64,000 nt of DNA from JAUIIK01 sp963745675 (GTDB lineage Bacteria; Chloroflexota; Chloroflexia; Thermomicrobiales; CFX8), in the NCBI GenBank assembly GCA_963745675.1, contig CAVUYM010000020.1, forward strand, positions 179,706 through 243,705. Reading direction: 5' to 3'. The notes beneath the pieces were generated by a model. The model saw only the letters and a list, made by a program, of their open reading frames with translations, was not told where the DNA came from and did no database searches. Shown here piece after piece: positions 1-9,434 of this stretch; position 1 is the first letter of the stretch; each line of letters starts with the position of its first letter. The position numbers and the translations under genes were made by a program.

Positions 1-2167
1 TCCGTGGCGTATCCGACGGCACGCTGACCGAATACGATCTCGCTATGGTCGATGAACTGCTGGTCAACACCCAGCACCGGCCAGATCTTCCACTCTTCAG
101 CGCCTGCCATGCGAATTTCTGAACTGGATTCGTCCGGGTTGGTCACGACTCCGATCGACTCAAACTGACTCGTATCTACGCCCTGCTCCTGCAAGGTCGC
201 CACGAAGTCGCTTGGAGGATTCGAAGTAACCGCTTCTGCCCGAACATCCCAGCCAGCGTTGGCTTCATCACCAAGCGCCGATTCGAGGAAGTTCGCGTTC
301 ATCGTCGCGATCAGGACGAGCGAGAAGATGATCAGGCTGAACATCGCGATCGTCAGTCCTGTACGGCCTTTTGCTGCGCTCGGGTAGGCAACGGCGGTGC
401 GCACTGCCGGCAACTTCGAACGGAACAGACCGCCGAGCCGTGAGATGCCAGCCAGCAGAATGTCGTTGTTCTGCAGGATCACGATCGTCGCGCCGACGAC
501 GGCGAAGATGCCTGAGAGGAAGAACATTGCGACGCTGAAGTCGAACTCACCGAAGAGCGATTTGAAGGTCGACTGCGGCATCATCCAGAAACCTATGGTG
601 TAGAGTCCGACTGCGGTATAAAGCAAGCGCCCTGGCAATCCAAAGTAACGGAGGAAGAGCACGAGTCCGAGGGGCGCAAACGTCATCCCGACAGAGAACG
701 CTTCGGCTGAGCTGCCGCCCGAGCCCATCAGCGCCATGAGCACGCCGACGAGGGTGAGCAGTCCGGCCCAGATCAGGGTCGACCATTTGCGCTTGCCCGA
801 GACCATGTCGGGGATATCCCGCACCGCTGCGACGATATTGACCCGGCTGATCTTCCAGGAAGCGGCGACGACGGTCAGGAAGGTGATCGCCATACCGAGC
901 GTATAGGCCACTAGCAGGCTGCGCGGCGTGACGTGTGCTTCGATCGGCGCGTATGAGCCGAATACGATCTTCATGCCCTGAGCGATGCCGATTGCAGCCA
1001 GCGCTCCCAGCGTGACGCCGATCAGCCCTGCACCGAAGGAATAGCCGGCGCCTTCGGCAACGAACTGGTGGATCAGTTGCCGTCGCTGTGTGCCGATCGC
1101 GCGTTCGATACCCATCTCCGTGCGGCGCTCGGATGCGAGCATCGTGAAGATGAGGATGATCAGGAGCACGCCCGAGATGACCGAGAACATGCTCAACACC
1201 ACGAAGATCGAGGTGAAGTTCGAGCCGATGAGCTCTGCGTCGTCGACGCGATCCTGTTTGATGGTGTCGATGCCGAGACCCTGGCTCCGCGAACGCCGGC
1301 TCGAGGCGTGTCTACGACTGCGTCGGTAAGTTTCCCTCCAGCTTTGCTGTTACCGGTGTTCGAGAGCGCAATGACGCTGATCTCACCGGGCCGGTCGAGG
1401 AGCGTCTGTAGCGTGCCCAAAGGCATCGTCAGACCTGCGTACTCCAGGTAGCTGTCTCTGCTGCGACGTGTGCCGCTCAGGTACGTGTCTTCTGCGATCG
1501 CCGCGACGGAGAACAGGTGAGGCGTGTCACTAACATGAAGTGTTAGCTGCGTGCCTACTTCTGCGTCGATCTGGTCTGCCAGTTTTTGCGAGACGACCAC
1601 CTGGTCGGGCGCCAGTTGGCTAAGGTCGATCGTCTTGCCATTTGTATCGATCAGGCCGCCAAAGGCACTCACTCGCTCGGGATCAATTCCCGTAACGACG
1701 ACGTCTGCTTCAGCCAGCTGGCCAGCGTCATTGAGGACTGGCAGGCGCGTCTCCAGCATCGGCAGCACGCCGTCGATATTGGGATCACCAGCTACTGCCC
1801 GGTCGATCATCTCAAAAGCGTTTGGCGGGAGCGCTTCTTGAGATGTGAGATCAACCTTCGTGTCCGTTACCTGGCTGGTAACGATGAGCTCGTCGACCTG
1901 ACCGAGGTTTGAGTAGACGTCCGACGTTATCGAGTTGTCAATCGTATCGCCGGTTCCGAGCGCTGCGGCGATGATCAGCGTTGATAGGGCGAGACCGACG
2001 ACGATGAGCGTCGTCTGCGTCTTCCGTCGCACCATATTGCGAATGCCGAGTTTGAAGATAATGGTTCGCCGCCAGGCGATCCAGAGAACGGATAGCAGGC
2101 AGAGGGCAAGAAATGCCGAGAGCACTATCGCTATCCCGTTCATGGGAATTCCAAAAATATCGTCCAC
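1..2167 (-). CDS. FtsX/MacB-type ABC transporter permease (partial, frame-broken)
   Basis: Large membrane permease of the FtsX/MacB family, which works with the adjacent ATPase in lipoprotein, lipid or drug export. The start is a GTG at 2167 with a GGAGG six bases upstream. The N-terminal part (2167 to about 1320) has two membrane segments (near residues 10-30 and 50-70) and a long extracytoplasmic region. The frame then changes around 1270-1320. Further down, a different frame gives the typical FtsX core, with a hydrophobic segment followed by ASERRTEMGIERAIG (about 1090-1140) and further membrane spans that run off the left edge. Removing one C from each of two CC pairs near 1285 and 1312 restores one continuous frame. 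The break therefore looks like two single-base insertions rather than true decay. Substrate unknown. Confidence 0.85.
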
Positions 2168-2225
2168 TGGGGACCTCCATGTCTCTGTTCAACGACGTTG
2201 TTGAAATCTGTCTACCGATCGTCGG

Positions 2226-3017
2226 CTAGTCACCTTGGGTTGCGACGGCCATGGATTGAGCGAAGATGTCGTGGGCTATTTCGCCCGCGATCGTGCCGTC
2301 CTGCATCCGCACGATGCGGTCGCAGCGATCACCGATGCCCGGGTCATGGGTCACGACGAGAAAGCTCAAACCGTGACTCCGGTTCAGACTGCGCATCAGC
2401 TCCATGATGTCGCTGGCCGTCTTGGAGTCGAGCGCACCCGTAGGCTCGTCGGCCCAGACGATGGCCGGGTTGGTCACCAGGGCGCGGGCGACGGTCACGC
2501 GCTGGCGCTGGCCGCCGGAGAGCTGTGCCGGGCGCTTGCCGGTCTGCTGTTCAAGGCCGACAGTCTTGAGCGCTGCGTGCGCTCGCTCGCGAGCTTCCTT
2601 CGGTTTGACACCCGCGACGAGCAAGGGCAGCTCGACGTTTTCGGCGCTGCTGAGCACCGGCAGCAGGTTGTAGACCTGGAAGATGAAGCCCATCCGACGC
2701 GCCCGATAGGCGGTGCGCTTGCGATCCGAGAGGGTCGCGATGTCGGTACCGTCGAGCCAGATCCGACCCGAGTCGATATTGTCGAGGCCGGAGAGGCAGT
2801 TCAACAGCGTCGTCTTACCGCAGCCCGACGGGCCCATGATCGCCACCATCTCGCCACGCGCAATCGAAAAATCGACGTTGCGTAGTGCCGGCACCTGGCC
2901 GGTTTCGGACTGATATGTCTTCGAGACACCTTCGGCTCGAATAATATAATCGGTCCCAGCGTGATGGCCATTGAGCGTGGTCACTGGCTCTGATCGTTTC
3001 GTCGCTACTCCGAACAT
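2226..3017 (-). CDS. ABC transporter ATP-binding protein (LolD/MacB type)
   Basis: ATPase subunit of the exporter formed with the FtsX-like permease just downstream (58 bases apart, same strand, likely one operon). The 263-residue protein has Walker A GPSGCGKT at residues 62-69, the ABC signature LSGGQ at 166-170, Walker B ending in DEPTGALD near 190-197, and the H-loop in VVTHD. The ATG at 3017 is preceded by a strong GGAGG. Length and sequence match the LolD/MacB/FtsE group (MJ0796-like), which drive mechanotransmission or export rather than uptake. What it exports cannot be read from the sequence. Confidence 0.93.
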   Translation of the reverse strand: MFGVATKRSEPVTTLNGHHAGTDYIIRAEGVSKTYQSETGQVPALRNVDFSIARGEMVAIMGPSGCGKTTLLNCLSGLDNIDSGRIWLDGTDIATLSDRKRTAYRARRMGFIFQVYNLLPVLSSAENVELPLLVAGVKPKEARERAHAALKTVGLEQQTGKRPAQLSGGQRQRVTVARALVTNPAIVWADEPTGALDSKTASDIMELMRSLNRSHGLSFLVVTHDPGIGDRCDRIVRMQDGTIAGEIAHDIFAQSMAVATQGD

Positions 3018-3756
3018 GATTGAGTCCTCCTAGAACTTCGTTGTTCGACTCCTCGACTGCACCTTGCAGCCGTTGATTCATGATGCCTTAGTGCAATGTT
3101 CTGGACACCGTGCGGATTACCTGTTGCAACTTTCTCTATTACCTATTCCGCCAGAGTAGGTAGTCGATCAGATGGAACTACCTATCGCATTTCGCACTGC
3201 TCCTGTCCTGGCGATTGCCTGTACTGCAGCCATGGATAAAATGTGGAGCGTCCTCGCCACGTGGGGACGACTCCGATGAACGATCTCCAGCCGTGCTTGG
3301 GCAGTGCGGGCATCGCACCGACCCAGGGATGTGAACCGCTACGTACTGCCTTAGCGGATATATTGCGATGGCGCTCCGATGCGGTCACCGCCGGGCGGGC
3401 GAACTCGGAGCGCTCGCGCTCAGCCTGGGTCGCGTCGATACGCTGGATAGCGTTTGCCACGGGCATATCGACGGGTGCGTCGAAAGTCATGGCTGGCATC
3501 GGCTGGCCCAGGAGGATGGCGAGATTCCGTAGACCGGAAGTGGCCATTCTCGTGTTCGTGTTCCGCAGCGTCGCGGAAGCTGGTTGCAACCATCTCAAGC
3601 TCCCTTCGATGGATGTCCGAGCAACGCCATTGTTGCTCTCTGGTTGCCGGGCTATTACGCCCTCGCACCAGTTCATCCTGGCGCGTTGTTTGATCTACTC
3701 TAGGCCAGCAGGGCTTGCCAGACTATGGGGGCTAACCCCAAATCTTCAGTACTCGT
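3018..3756. other. Gene-poor interval
   Basis: About 740 bases hold the ABC operon leader (with the inverted repeat at 3157-3184) and then sequence where both strands show open frames of up to 183 codons. None has a convincing ribosome site, a recognisable family or consistent codon use. I cannot support a gene here. A decayed gene on the minus strand (about 3240-3680) is possible. Confidence 0.4.
3157..3184. promoter_or_regulatory. Inverted repeat, possible operator upstream of ABC operon
   Basis: TAGGTAGT (3157-3164) and its exact complement ACTACCTA (3177-3184) form an 8-bp inverted repeat with a 12-base spacer. Another TACCTA lies at 3140-3145. The site sits about 140 bases upstream of the ABC ATPase start, where an operator is expected. 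A similar palindrome occurs at 14466-14477. Binding by a regulator is inferred only. Confidence 0.35.
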
Positions 3757-3945
3757 TTACCCTCCTATCCGTCCAGTCGCGTAACGCCACTTGAGGAATC
3801 TGAGTTGCTGCATGCCCCGCTGTGAGTCGATGATCTCGACGATCGGATACTCAGCACGCAACGCCGACAGGCGTGCAATCTGGTCCGATGTAAAGCCCTC
3901 TGCACGTAGCTCTGTAGCGGTAGGCGTTCTTGTTCCGGTTTCCAT
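3757..3945 (-). CDS. Small hypothetical protein (62 aa)
   Basis: I do not recognise a family. The ATG at 3945 is preceded by GGAGAGGG at good spacing, which favours it over the longer reading from 4101. The 62-residue product is charged and soluble, with no membrane segment or signal peptide. It contains a helical stretch (TSDQIARLSALRAEYPIVE) followed by a basic C-terminus (FLKWRYATGRIGG). It stands alone upstream of a gene-poor interval and downstream of the first LuxR-type regulator. The good ribosome site makes it more likely real than chance, but no function can be given. Confidence 0.5.
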   Translation of the reverse strand: METGTRTPTATELRAEGFTSDQIARLSALRAEYPIVEIIDSQRGMQQLRFLKWRYATGRIGG

Positions 3946-4356
3946 CAATCTTCCCTCTCCATTGCCTGCTGTGCGAAAACGCTTCGTTGCGGGATCAGCG
4001 ACGCTGCTGACCAGGCACTCCGGACCGCGAGGAATGCTGATTGGCGGTCGGAACGCGAAAGAGCTTCTCGGCTGTCGAGATGGCGGGATATTCTGCGCCA
4101 CGCTGGTCCCAACCGGCGATGAAGTCGATGCTGCGAAAGCTCATGATCGCTCCGGCGCGCCAGTTGGGTTGGTGATTATCTTGTCGACTCGGCATTTGAG
4201 AACCCTTTCCGAAGGAGTGCAATTGCTTGCCTGTGACCTTCAACGATGTACCTATCATCGGGCATCGGTGGCGTGGCGACACCGTGTAAATTACGGGTTG
4301 CCGCTGCTCTCGATTGCCTGGTTGTGTTGCTAGTACTGGGGGCCGGGGCGATGAGA
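3946..4356. other. Interval without a supported gene
   Basis: About 410 bases between the 62-residue ORF and the stop of the first LuxR regulator. An open frame on the minus strand (about 3995-4282) contains a plausible peptide beginning MSFRSIDF, but I see no ribosome site or family signal. It probably holds the promoter of the small ORF. Confidence 0.3.
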
Positions 4357-6783
4357 TTACCTGGTGGGTGTGTCGTCCGACCGGAGAAGGTCATTCTGAA
4401 GTGCGGCCGCGACGGCGGCGGTGCGTGAATTGACGCCGAGCTTGTTGAAGATGTTTGCGACGTGGCCCTGAGCGGTGCGCGGGCTGATGAAGAGTGCCTC
4501 GGCGATCTCTCGGTCGGTTCGTCCATCGACCAGCAGTTGCAGGACTTCGGTTTCGCGGGGAGAGAGCGGACTCTCGTCTACAGAATCTTGAGCGCTGGAT
4601 TCCTCGTTGTCAGTAGTTGCTGGAGTCAGCGGTTGCAACGCCTCTTCAAGCGCTTCGTCCCAGGACAACATGCGACCTTCATTCCACAACTGCTGGAAGG
4701 TATCCGGTTCCAGCTCCGCCTGAGCGTTGCTGTAGGCGCGTCGCCAACCCGAACTATCGGCGAATTCCATTGATCCGGCCAGCGGTTCATTCAGCATCTC
4801 GGAGGCGCCGAGGAGCCGGGCAGCTCGCTCTGGGTGCTGGAGCATCGCGGCCATATCGGCGATATCACCGAGCGCACGAGTTACTCGCCAGCGATCTCCA
4901 TTCCTGTGCCAGAGGGCCAGGCTCTGCTGGAACAAATCGGCCGCCTTCTGGAAGTCTCCGGCGTCACTTGCGAACCGCCCTTGCCGGCTGAGACACATCG
5001 CGATGCCCCAGGTGAAATCGATGCTGCGCGCCAGCGCCAATCCCTCGGCCGCCAGCCGCTCGGCCGCCTCGTGGTCTCCACGGCGGTGCGCAAGAATCGC
5101 CAAGTGCCCGCGAATGCTGACCAGCCATCCAATTTCATTCGTCTCGCGGAGCAGGTCGGCCGCTTCCCATGAGACGCTCTCGGAGCGTTCCGCATCGCCA
5201 ACAGCTTCGAGAACGTCGGCGAGTCCGGTGACGCATAACGCCAGGCAGCGCCTGTCATCGAGCCCCCGAGCGATAGCCGTGGCCCGCTCAAGCTGTTCCA
5301 GAGATAGTTGGAAGTCTCCAAGCGCTTCGCATAGGACGCCGAGCAGCGCGAGGGCGGTCGCATAGTTAGCGGTGTGTGGCAGTTCGGCTCGATCGATGAA
5401 CTGTTCCATCCAGGAGCGTCCCTCGGCAAAGTAGCTGCGCAAGAACCAGAGTGGCCAGGCCCAGCAAGCCAGGCGCATACCGGTTTCGATCTGGCCCTGA
5501 TCCAATGCCCAGGCGAGGACACTACGAATGTTGTCATGTTCCGATTCCAGGCGATTCAGCGTAGCAGTATCGTTCGGGCCGAAGCTCCTCTGGTTGCCCT
5601 CCAGGGCCAGACTGACGCACCAGTTGGCATAGCGCTGCCAGGTTGCCTGCTCGTTCCCGCTGGCCGCGAGCTGCTCCAACCCGAACTCGCGAATGGTCGC
5701 GAGCATCAGGAAGCGGAGTTCGCCAGAAACGGTTTCGACGCGGCTCAAGAGGCTACTGTCTACTAATGAAGCGACGCCTGTCAGCACGTCGACCTCTGTA
5801 CCGGTGTTCGCATCGTAAACATCCTCGGCGGCGTCGAGTGTGAAGCCTCCGACAAAGATGGAGAGTTGCTGAAATAGCACCTGCTCCTCAGGATCGAGTA
5901 ACTCATAGGACCAGGCAATCGCGGATCGCATGGCCTGGAGCCGGGCAGGCTGGTCCCGCGCGCCGCCGGTCAGGATGTTCAGTCGATTGGCGAGCCGGCT
6001 GAGAAGCGCCTCGGGAGAAAGAATCTTCATACGCGCGGCTGCCAGCTCGATGGCAAGCGGTAAACCATCGAGCTGGCGACAGATACTGACGATCGCCAGG
6101 CTATTTTCAATGGTGAGGGAGAAGTCGGGATGGACGGCGCGTGCTCGCTGAAGGAAGAGTGCTGCTGCGTCGAAGCTTGCGAGTTCCTCGGGTTCGATCG
6201 ACTTCCAGGTTCGACCCGGTCCGTATTCGGGCAAGCTCAAAGGAGTGACGCGAAACTCTTGCTCCCCCTGGACGTTGAGCACGATGCGGCTGGTGACCAG
6301 GATCGTGAGATCCGGGCAGCTCGCGAGTAGTTCACTGACCTCGGGCGCTGCGACAACGATCTGGTCGAAATTGTCCAGGATGAGGAGCACTCGCCTTGCA
6401 CGTAGCAGCGTCTTCAGATTGGTGAGCGGCGACTGTTCATTGACTTCCGGAATCGCGAACTCCCGGGCGATTGTTGGTAGCAGCCGGTCCGGGCCGGTTG
6501 TCGATGCCAGTTCGACGAAGACGATGCCGTCGGGGAAAAGGTCCAGGCTTTGATTTGCGACTTCGAGCGCCAGACGTGTTTTTCCGACGCCGCCCGGCCC
6601 CGTTAGTGTCAGCAGGCGGACATCATCCCTCTTGAGCATGTCGAGTGCCGCTGAAATATCGTTTCGCCGGCCGACGAAGGGCGTGAGTGGCGTGGGCAAC
6701 CTGCGTTGGCGAAAATCGGATCGCGGCAGAGGGTTCCCGTTTTCCGTGAGCTTATTGACGTCTATGGTCGATGAGTAGGGCAT
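4357..6783 (-). CDS. LuxR-type transcriptional regulator with NB-ARC-like ATPase and TPR region (copy A)
   Basis: An 808-residue signal-transduction ATPase. The N-terminal nucleotide-binding module has Walker A GPGGVGKT at residues 62-69 and Walker B LLILDN at 133-138. A long helical TPR-like middle region follows, and the C-terminus (about 740-800) is a LuxR/GerE helix-turn-helix with LSPRETEVLQLL and the recognition helix SPRTAQGHV. Proteins of this build usually bind an effector through the ATPase/TPR part and then DNA as oligomers; the effector here is unknown. It is the last of three same-strand tandem paralogues (copies B and C start at 9352 and 11837). The frame is intact throughout, unlike many neighbours. 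Confidence 0.93.
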   Translation of the reverse strand: MPYSSTIDVNKLTENGNPLPRSDFRQRRLPTPLTPFVGRRNDISAALDMLKRDDVRLLTLTGPGGVGKTRLALEVANQSLDLFPDGIVFVELASTTGPDRLLPTIAREFAIPEVNEQSPLTNLKTLLRARRVLLILDNFDQIVVAAPEVSELLASCPDLTILVTSRIVLNVQGEQEFRVTPLSLPEYGPGRTWKSIEPEELASFDAAALFLQRARAVHPDFSLTIENSLAIVSICRQLDGLPLAIELAAARMKILSPEALLSRLANRLNILTGGARDQPARLQAMRSAIAWSYELLDPEEQVLFQQLSIFVGGFTLDAAEDVYDANTGTEVDVLTGVASLVDSSLLSRVETVSGELRFLMLATIREFGLEQLAASGNEQATWQRYANWCVSLALEGNQRSFGPNDTATLNRLESEHDNIRSVLAWALDQGQIETGMRLACWAWPLWFLRSYFAEGRSWMEQFIDRAELPHTANYATALALLGVLCEALGDFQLSLEQLERATAIARGLDDRRCLALCVTGLADVLEAVGDAERSESVSWEAADLLRETNEIGWLVSIRGHLAILAHRRGDHEAAERLAAEGLALARSIDFTWGIAMCLSRQGRFASDAGDFQKAADLFQQSLALWHRNGDRWRVTRALGDIADMAAMLQHPERAARLLGASEMLNEPLAGSMEFADSSGWRRAYSNAQAELEPDTFQQLWNEGRMLSWDEALEEALQPLTPATTDNEESSAQDSVDESPLSPRETEVLQLLVDGRTDREIAEALFISPRTAQGHVANIFNKLGVNSRTAAVAAALQNDLLRSDDTPTR

Positions 6784-6925
6784 GCGATGCTTTGAACTCT
6801 AGCCTCGATGGAATTGCTCCCACAATCATGCGTAACGACGGTTGCGCCGTCAACTCTCTCATACTTTCAGCGAAGTCCGACAGGCGACTAGCTCATTATC
6901 GTTTCTCAACGATCCATCCGCTAGT

Positions 6926-9352
6926 TCAGTGGCCGTCCTGGCTATCGACAGGCAACAAGTTATTCTGGAGGGCGGCTGCGACGGCGGCGGTGCGGCTGTT
7001 GACGCCGAGCTTGTTGAAGATGTTTGAGACGTGGCCCTGAGCGGTGCGCGGGCTGATGAAAAGCGCTTCGGCGATCTCGCTGTCGGTGCGCCCTTTGACC
7101 AGTAGTTGGAGGACTTCAAGCTCGCGGGGAGAGAGAATATTTTCACCAACAGCGGTCGGAGCGTCATCCGCGCTGTCTGAAGAAGCACGCTCTAGCGGTG
7201 CAATTGCATCGACAATAATTTCCTCCCAGGAGGAGGTATAGCCGTCGCTCCATAACTGCTGATATACTCTATGGTCTAGAAGTTCACTTGTTGTTTGACG
7301 TGCGCGATGCAACCAAGCTGTGTCGGTGAAATTGGAAGTTAAAGCGAGCATTTCGTTGATTCTGTCAACTGCTCCAACTAGTCTGGCGGCACGCTCCAGC
7401 CTGCTGGTTTGCGCCACCGCATCGGCGAGATGGCTGAGCGTGAGGGCGACGCGCCAACGGTCGCCGACTCTTTCCCAGAGAATTAGGCACTCCTGGAACA
7501 ATTCCGCAGCAGGCAGGTATTCGTCGCTTTCTGCGAATATCAACGCTTGACGATTGAGTGAAAGGGCGGTGCCCCAGGTGAAGCCGATGCGGCGCGATAT
7601 TTCCAGGGCTTCGTCCACGAGTTCCAGGGCTCGTTGGGAGTCTCCGCGACCTTGAGAAAGTAAGGCGAGGTTTGTGAGTGCGGAAATCACCCAGCCCTCT
7701 TCACCCGTTCTTCTTAGAAGCGTCAAGCTTTCTTCAAATAGCTCCTCCGCACGAGAGATCTCGTCTGTCTCATCAATCACAGTTGCCTGTGCCAGAAGAC
7801 AAATACCCAGAATACGCGAGTCTTGCTTTGTCCGAGCGATCTCAACCGCCGCACTAACTTGTTGCAGTGCTGAGTTGAAGTCTCCGATCCCTTCGGTGAA
7901 AACACCGAGGAGGCTGAGAGCCAGCGCGTAGTTTGCGTTGTGGGGCTCTTGAGCGCGTTGTATGAGTTGCGTTAGCCAGGTGTGCCCCTCAACAATGTAG
8001 CTGCGCTGCAACCAGAGTGGCCAGACCCAACAGGCGATGCGGATGCCGGAAGCTATCCAACCGTAATCGAGCGACCATGCCAACGCGCTACGAATATTGT
8101 CGTGCTCTGCTTCGAGCTGGTCCAGCGTCATTGTGTCATTAGCGCCGAAGATCTGTGCTTCTTTCCGGATGGCCTGTTGCACGTACCAGTCGACGAAATT
8201 CTTGCGCGTGTCTTGCTCTCGGCCGCCGTCAGCGAGTTGTTCCAGCCCGAACTCGCGTATTGTGTCGAGCATGACGAAGCGCGTTTCGCCGGACTCAGAT
8301 TCAACGCGCCGTACCAGGCTGTTGTCGACGAGCGATGCGATGCCAGTCAGGACGTCATCATAGAATTCGCCACAGACGGCCTCGGCTGCGTCAATGGTGA
8401 AGCCTCCAACGAAGACGGCAAGCTGCTGAAACAGCTGCCGCTCCTCGGGCTCGAGCAATTCGTATGACCAGGCGACAGCCGAGCGCATTGCCTGATGCCG
8501 TGCCGGCTGATCGCGCGCACCTCCGGTCAGGATGTCAAGGCGATGGGCAAGGCGCGTCATCAGCGCTTCCGGCGTCAAGATCTTCAACCGTGCCGCCGCC
8601 AACTCGATTGCCAGTGGCAGTCCATCGAGCTGCCGACAGATGTTGGCGATCGCCAGACTGTTCTCAGAAGTGAGATTGAAGCTCGGCTGAACTGCGCGAG
8701 CTCGCTGCATGAAGAGGGCGGCTGCGCCGTATGTGGCCAATTCATCGGGCTCGAGCAATTTCCATGTTCTTCCCGGCCCCTGTTTGGGCACAGACAGAGG
8801 CGGCACCTGAAACTCATGCTCCCCCTGAATGTTGAGCACAATCCGGCTCGTCACCAGCAACGATAGAACCGGGCAGGCGACGAGTAGTTTCGCGAGTGCT
8901 GGGGCTGCGGCGACGATCTGATCGTAGTTGTCGAGCACAACGAGCATCCGCTTTGCGCGCAGCAGGGCAGTGAGACGATCCAGCGGCGACCGAGTGCCAA
9001 TTTCTGGAATGTTAAACGCTCGTGCGATCGTCGGGATGAGCCAGTCCGGCTCTGTGAGCGAAGCGAGTTCAACAAAGTGAACACCATCGGGGAATATATC
9101 AGCTGCATGAGCGGCGATTTCGATCGCGAGCCGCGTCTTTCCAACACCGCCTGGTCCGGTTAATGTCAGTAAGCGCACTTCGTCTCGTCCGAGCATGTCG
9201 AGCGCCGCGGTTGTCTCTCGCTGCCTCCCAACAAGGGGGGTGGGTGGTGTTGGAAGCCGGCCGTGCTGAGATCCGTGTCGTGTTGTGCCGACTGGTTCAC
9301 GGGCGTGTCCATTGGTTTCAAGTATCTGAGCCGACGTCATATGGCGGATCAT
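6926..9352 (-). CDS. LuxR-type transcriptional regulator with ATPase and TPR region (copy B)
   Basis: An intact 808-residue paralogue of copies A and C. Walker A GPGGVGKT lies at residues 66-73, and Walker B reads MLVVLDNYDQ. The SRIVLN/QGEHEFQVPPLS stretch is shared with both sisters. The C-terminal LuxR domain reads LSPRELEVLQLL then FISPRTAQGHVSNIFNK, almost identical to the other two copies, while the TPR region is much more diverged. This suggests different input signals feeding the same or overlapping DNA sites. The start at 9352 is uncertain; an in-frame ATG four codons later is equally possible. The gap to copy A is 142 bases, enough for a separate promoter. Confidence 0.93.
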   Translation of the reverse strand: MIRHMTSAQILETNGHAREPVGTTRHGSQHGRLPTPPTPLVGRQRETTAALDMLGRDEVRLLTLTGPGGVGKTRLAIEIAAHAADIFPDGVHFVELASLTEPDWLIPTIARAFNIPEIGTRSPLDRLTALLRAKRMLVVLDNYDQIVAAAPALAKLLVACPVLSLLVTSRIVLNIQGEHEFQVPPLSVPKQGPGRTWKLLEPDELATYGAAALFMQRARAVQPSFNLTSENSLAIANICRQLDGLPLAIELAAARLKILTPEALMTRLAHRLDILTGGARDQPARHQAMRSAVAWSYELLEPEERQLFQQLAVFVGGFTIDAAEAVCGEFYDDVLTGIASLVDNSLVRRVESESGETRFVMLDTIREFGLEQLADGGREQDTRKNFVDWYVQQAIRKEAQIFGANDTMTLDQLEAEHDNIRSALAWSLDYGWIASGIRIACWVWPLWLQRSYIVEGHTWLTQLIQRAQEPHNANYALALSLLGVFTEGIGDFNSALQQVSAAVEIARTKQDSRILGICLLAQATVIDETDEISRAEELFEESLTLLRRTGEEGWVISALTNLALLSQGRGDSQRALELVDEALEISRRIGFTWGTALSLNRQALIFAESDEYLPAAELFQECLILWERVGDRWRVALTLSHLADAVAQTSRLERAARLVGAVDRINEMLALTSNFTDTAWLHRARQTTSELLDHRVYQQLWSDGYTSSWEEIIVDAIAPLERASSDSADDAPTAVGENILSPRELEVLQLLVKGRTDSEIAEALFISPRTAQGHVSNIFNKLGVNSRTAAVAAALQNNLLPVDSQDGH

Positions 9353-9434
9353 TCTTACGCGAAAATTGATAGCTCTTCAATCATCATGCACCTCGCAGTT
9401 CGAACCGTCAACGGACGATAAGGCGACGGGTGGT

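Noticed and set aside
3243..3794. 183-codon plus-strand frame
   Set aside because: No ribosome site, no recognisable family, and overlapped by equally long minus-strand frames.
6784..6925. Gap between LuxR copies A and B as a small RNA gene
   Set aside because: No promoter-terminator pair or stable hairpin could be seen.
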